NCBI GenBank assembly: GCA_030731565.1
Contig: JANQTT010000053.1
Location: 1-16,680, forward strand
Source: Rickettsiaceae bacterium
GTDB taxonomy: Bacteria > Pseudomonadota > Alphaproteobacteria > Rickettsiales > Rickettsiaceae
DNA length: 16,680 bases
Reading direction: 5' to 3'
The position numbers were made by a program, and so were the translations under genes. The notes under the pieces are model-generated. The model made no database searches, was not told the DNA's origin, and saw nothing but the letters and a program-made list of their open reading frames with translations. Shown here piece by piece: positions 15,006 through 16,680 of the stretch. Each line of letters begins with the position of its first letter. Within the stretch, counting starts at the first letter, position 1.

Positions 15006-16274
15006 ATGAGATTATTAATCATTGGAGACATGAATAGCGAGATAAAAACAGCTATTGATATCGCAAAATCAAAAAATGCAAAAGTCGTAATGGTTGAATC
15101 TTGTGAGCAAGGTGTTGATTTTTTATGCCAAGGAAAAGGAGCTGATCTTGTTCTGGTTGATGTCCAATTTGATATAAAATTGCTGGTAAGTGCTATGAAA
15201 AATGAAAAAATTTCTACTCCTGTTATTGGTTACGGAGTCCAATGTTCGCCAAAAGAAGCTGTGCTTGCTATTAAATCTGGAGCCAAAGAATTCCTGCCGC
15301 TTCCGCCAGACGAACGGCTAATAGCAGCTATATTTGCAGCATTATCCGATGATACAGTTGAAGTAATAGGTGAATCAACAGCTTTAAAAAATGCTCTAGC
15401 AGTGGCAGATAAAATAGCTGCATCCGATGCAAACGTATTAATTACAGGACAATCAGGGACGGGGAAAGAAGTTTTTTCAAATTATATCCATAACAAAAGC
15501 AAAAGGAAAGATAAGAGATTTGTATCGGTTAATTGTGCAGCTATACCAGAAAATCTTCTAGAATCTGAATTATTTGGCCATGAAAAAGGCGCTTTTACAG
15601 GGGCAGTCAGCAGAAGAATCGGTAAGTTTGAAGAATCTTCTGGAGGTACTTTGCTTCTTGATGAGATAAGCGAAATGGATATACGGCTTCAGGCAAAGCT
15701 ACTAAGGGCAATACAAGAAAGAGAAATTGATAGGGTAGGTGGCAATAACCCTGTAAAAGTTGATCTTAGAATTATAGCTACTTCAAACGCTGATCTACAA
15801 AAAGAAATAAAAAAACAGAATTTTAGAGAAGACTTATTTTTTAGGCTGAATATCATCAATATTGAACTACCAGCTCTTAGTGAAAGAAAAGGAGATATTG
15901 AAATTTTAAGTGAACATTTTATTGATAAATATGTAAAAAATAATGGACTTACGCCTAAAACTTTATCATCCGAAGCCTTAGAAAAAATGACTTCATATTC
16001 GTGGCCAGGAAACGTTCGTGAGCTAGAAAATGTTTTACATCGCGCTGTATTAATGTCAGATAGTAATTCTATTAAAGCTTCAGATATATATATTATTGAG
16101 AAAGATTCAGATAATTCAGCAAACTCAAATCAGCAAATAGAATCTGGCTCTGAGAAACAAATGGTATTTAACACCCTAGGTTATTGCTTGGGTGATATGA
16201 GTAAAGCTGCAAATATCTTAGGTGTATCAATCGATATACTTCGTGAAAAACTAGAAAAATTTACACAAAAATAG
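15006..16274 (+). CDS. flbD: FlbD-like sigma-54-dependent response regulator
   Basis: This 422-residue activator would remodel sigma-54 RNA polymerase at its target promoters. The N-terminal receiver-like domain (1-115) contains GAKEFLPLPP, a phrase I associate with Caulobacter FlbD. The AAA+ domain has Walker A GQSGTGKE (148-155), the sigma-54 contact loop GAFTGA (195-200) and Walker B GGTLLLDE (213-220), then SWPGNVRELENVLHRAV (332-348). A Fis-type helix-turn-helix ends the protein (MSKAANILGVSIDILREKL). The receiver is atypical: the acidic pair after strand 1 is replaced by GDMN, and the usual KP is LP. Asp52 remains. FlbD activity depends on the flagellar protein FliX rather than a standard kinase. 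I start at the ATG at 15006; an upstream TTG at 14937 overlaps ygfZ and spoils the MRLLIIG start. NtrX-like function is the alternative. Confidence 0.82.
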   Translation: MRLLIIGDMNSEIKTAIDIAKSKNAKVVMVESCEQGVDFLCQGKGADLVLVDVQFDIKLLVSAMKNEKISTPVIGYGVQCSPKEAVLAIKSGAKEFLPLPPDERLIAAIFAALSDDTVEVIGESTALKNALAVADKIAASDANVLITGQSGTGKEVFSNYIHNKSKRKDKRFVSVNCAAIPENLLESELFGHEKGAFTGAVSRRIGKFEESSGGTLLLDEISEMDIRLQAKLLRAIQEREIDRVGGNNPVKVDLRIIATSNADLQKEIKKQNFREDLFFRLNIINIELPALSERKGDIEILSEHFIDKYVKNNGLTPKTLSSEALEKMTSYSWPGNVRELENVLHRAVLMSDSNSIKASDIYIIEKDSDNSANSNQQIESGSEKQMVFNTLGYCLGDMSKAANILGVSIDILREKLEKFTQK

Positions 16275-16331
16275 CTATAATAAATTACATTGAATTAGGG
16301 GCGTTTTCTAATTCAATATAATTTACTATAG
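16275..16331. terminator. long hairpin abutting the flbD stop
   Basis: The arms 16275-16298 and 16308-16331 are complementary at 22 of 24 positions around the nine-base loop GGGCGTTTT. The stem starts at the base right after the TAG stop. It could end transcription of the flbD unit or stop petC readthrough, or protect the mRNA 3' end. There is no T-run, so it is not a textbook intrinsic terminator. Confidence 0.5.
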
Positions 16332-16564
16332 TTTGCGTTATAAGCACTCAATTTAAATTTGAAGCTTTAGAACGAGGGGCCAAAAATCCTATATACAATA
16401 TGTAAACGATGCGAGTAACATAACTGCCTAAAATTTAAAGTGGATGCTATATTTAAATGAGTCATGTTGGTTGTTGGCTTAAGCGAAGTAACAAGTTAAA
16501 GCATGTAAGAAATATAGAATTCAAACACGCTAAAACTTTTTCATTGGCTGCTTAAATAAAATAT
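16332..16564. other. unassigned intergenic sequence between flbD and petC
   Basis: These 233 bases have no open frame longer than about a dozen codons and no tRNA features. They include less AT-rich words (for example GATGCGAGTAACATAACTGCC around 16409-16429, and GGCTTAAGCGAAGTAAC) than the surrounding spacer. This suggests a structured RNA, a dispersed repeat or a gene remnant. I cannot assign it. Confidence 0.3.
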
Positions 16565-16680
16565 CTAATGAATATTTCTCCAAATCCTTTTCTTTGCAAT
16601 GAAAAAGAAAGTAGTAAATATTATAAGGAATATCATAACCTTTAGGCCCATTGACTTTCTATGTTCCATTTCTGGCTCTG
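16565..16680 (-). CDS. petC: cytochrome c1, C-terminal end (partial)
   Basis: The minus strand holds an open frame running off the right edge and ending in TAG at 16567-16565. The visible residues are E-P-E-M-E-H-R-K-S-M-G-L-K-V, a hydrophobic run (MIFLIIFTTFFFIA), then KKRIWRNIH. This is the C-terminus of cytochrome c1 of the bc1 complex (complex III): the EPEMExRKxxGxKV motif, one membrane anchor and a basic cytoplasmic tail ending near IW-x-x-x-H. Cytochrome c1 carries haem c and passes electrons to cytochrome c. The rest of the gene, and probably petA and petB, lie beyond the window. The identification rests on about 36 residues but the pattern is distinctive. Confidence 0.8.
   Translation of the reverse strand, partial: EPEMEHRKSMGLKVMIFLIIFTTFFFIAKKRIWRNIH

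Noticed and set aside
1..16680. CRISPR array, tRNA or rRNA genes, prophage genes
   Set aside because: No regularly spaced direct repeats, cloverleaf patterns, rRNA-like stretches or phage structural genes were seen on reading both strands.

Overview
The window looks like a stretch of chromosome from an AT-rich, host-associated alphaproteobacterium, most likely of the Rickettsiales type. Reasons: very low GC, single-copy housekeeping genes of alphaproteobacterial flavour, a FlbD-like sigma-54 activator (FlbD is an alphaproteobacterial flagellar regulator), and the tail of a cytochrome c1 gene. FlbD would fit a lineage that keeps or kept flagella, such as Midichloriaceae. The taxonomic placement is inference from gene content, not from a search.

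Layout. (1) 1-1021: an apparently intact IS982-family insertion sequence with 20-bp inverted ends. (2) 1003-3755, minus strand: three tightly overlapping genes. The first encodes a degenerate actin-like domain, a membrane span and a periplasmic region (GspL or PilM/PilN-like). The second is a small bitopic membrane protein (GspM/PilO-like). The third is an unrecognised soluble protein whose last residues and stop codon come from the IS end. (3) 3756-4135: a divergent intergenic region with a palindromic MITE-like element, a promoter-like motif seen three times in the window, and a candidate alaS promoter. (4) 4136-6787, plus: alaS. (5) 6837-7424, minus: a toxin-antitoxin pair (BrnT/RelE-like toxin, ribbon-helix-helix antitoxin) with its own strong promoter and overlapping operator-like repeat. 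(6) 7459-12586, minus: probable operon nth - alpha/beta hydrolase - glyA - nrdR - ptrB. (7) 12587-12789: a divergent control region with an imperfect inverted repeat that carries two copies of the shared motif. (8) 12790-16274, plus: grxD - ABC ATPase - ygfZ - flbD-like regulator. (9) 16275-16680: a 24-bp-arm hairpin abutting the regulator stop, about 230 bases of unassigned sequence, and the 3' end of petC (cytochrome c1) on the minus strand.

How the genes relate. GlyA (one-carbon supply), NrdR (control of ribonucleotide reductase genes) and Nth (DNA base-excision repair) sit in one transcription unit linked to DNA precursor supply and upkeep. A CGFS glutaredoxin and a YgfZ/IBA57 protein lie just across the divergent promoter. 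Both belong to iron-sulfur cluster delivery, and Nth is itself a 4Fe-4S protein. The most unusual material is the GspL/PilN-like module with its IS-rewritten last gene, the shared divergent-promoter motif, and the FlbD-like activator with an atypical receiver domain.
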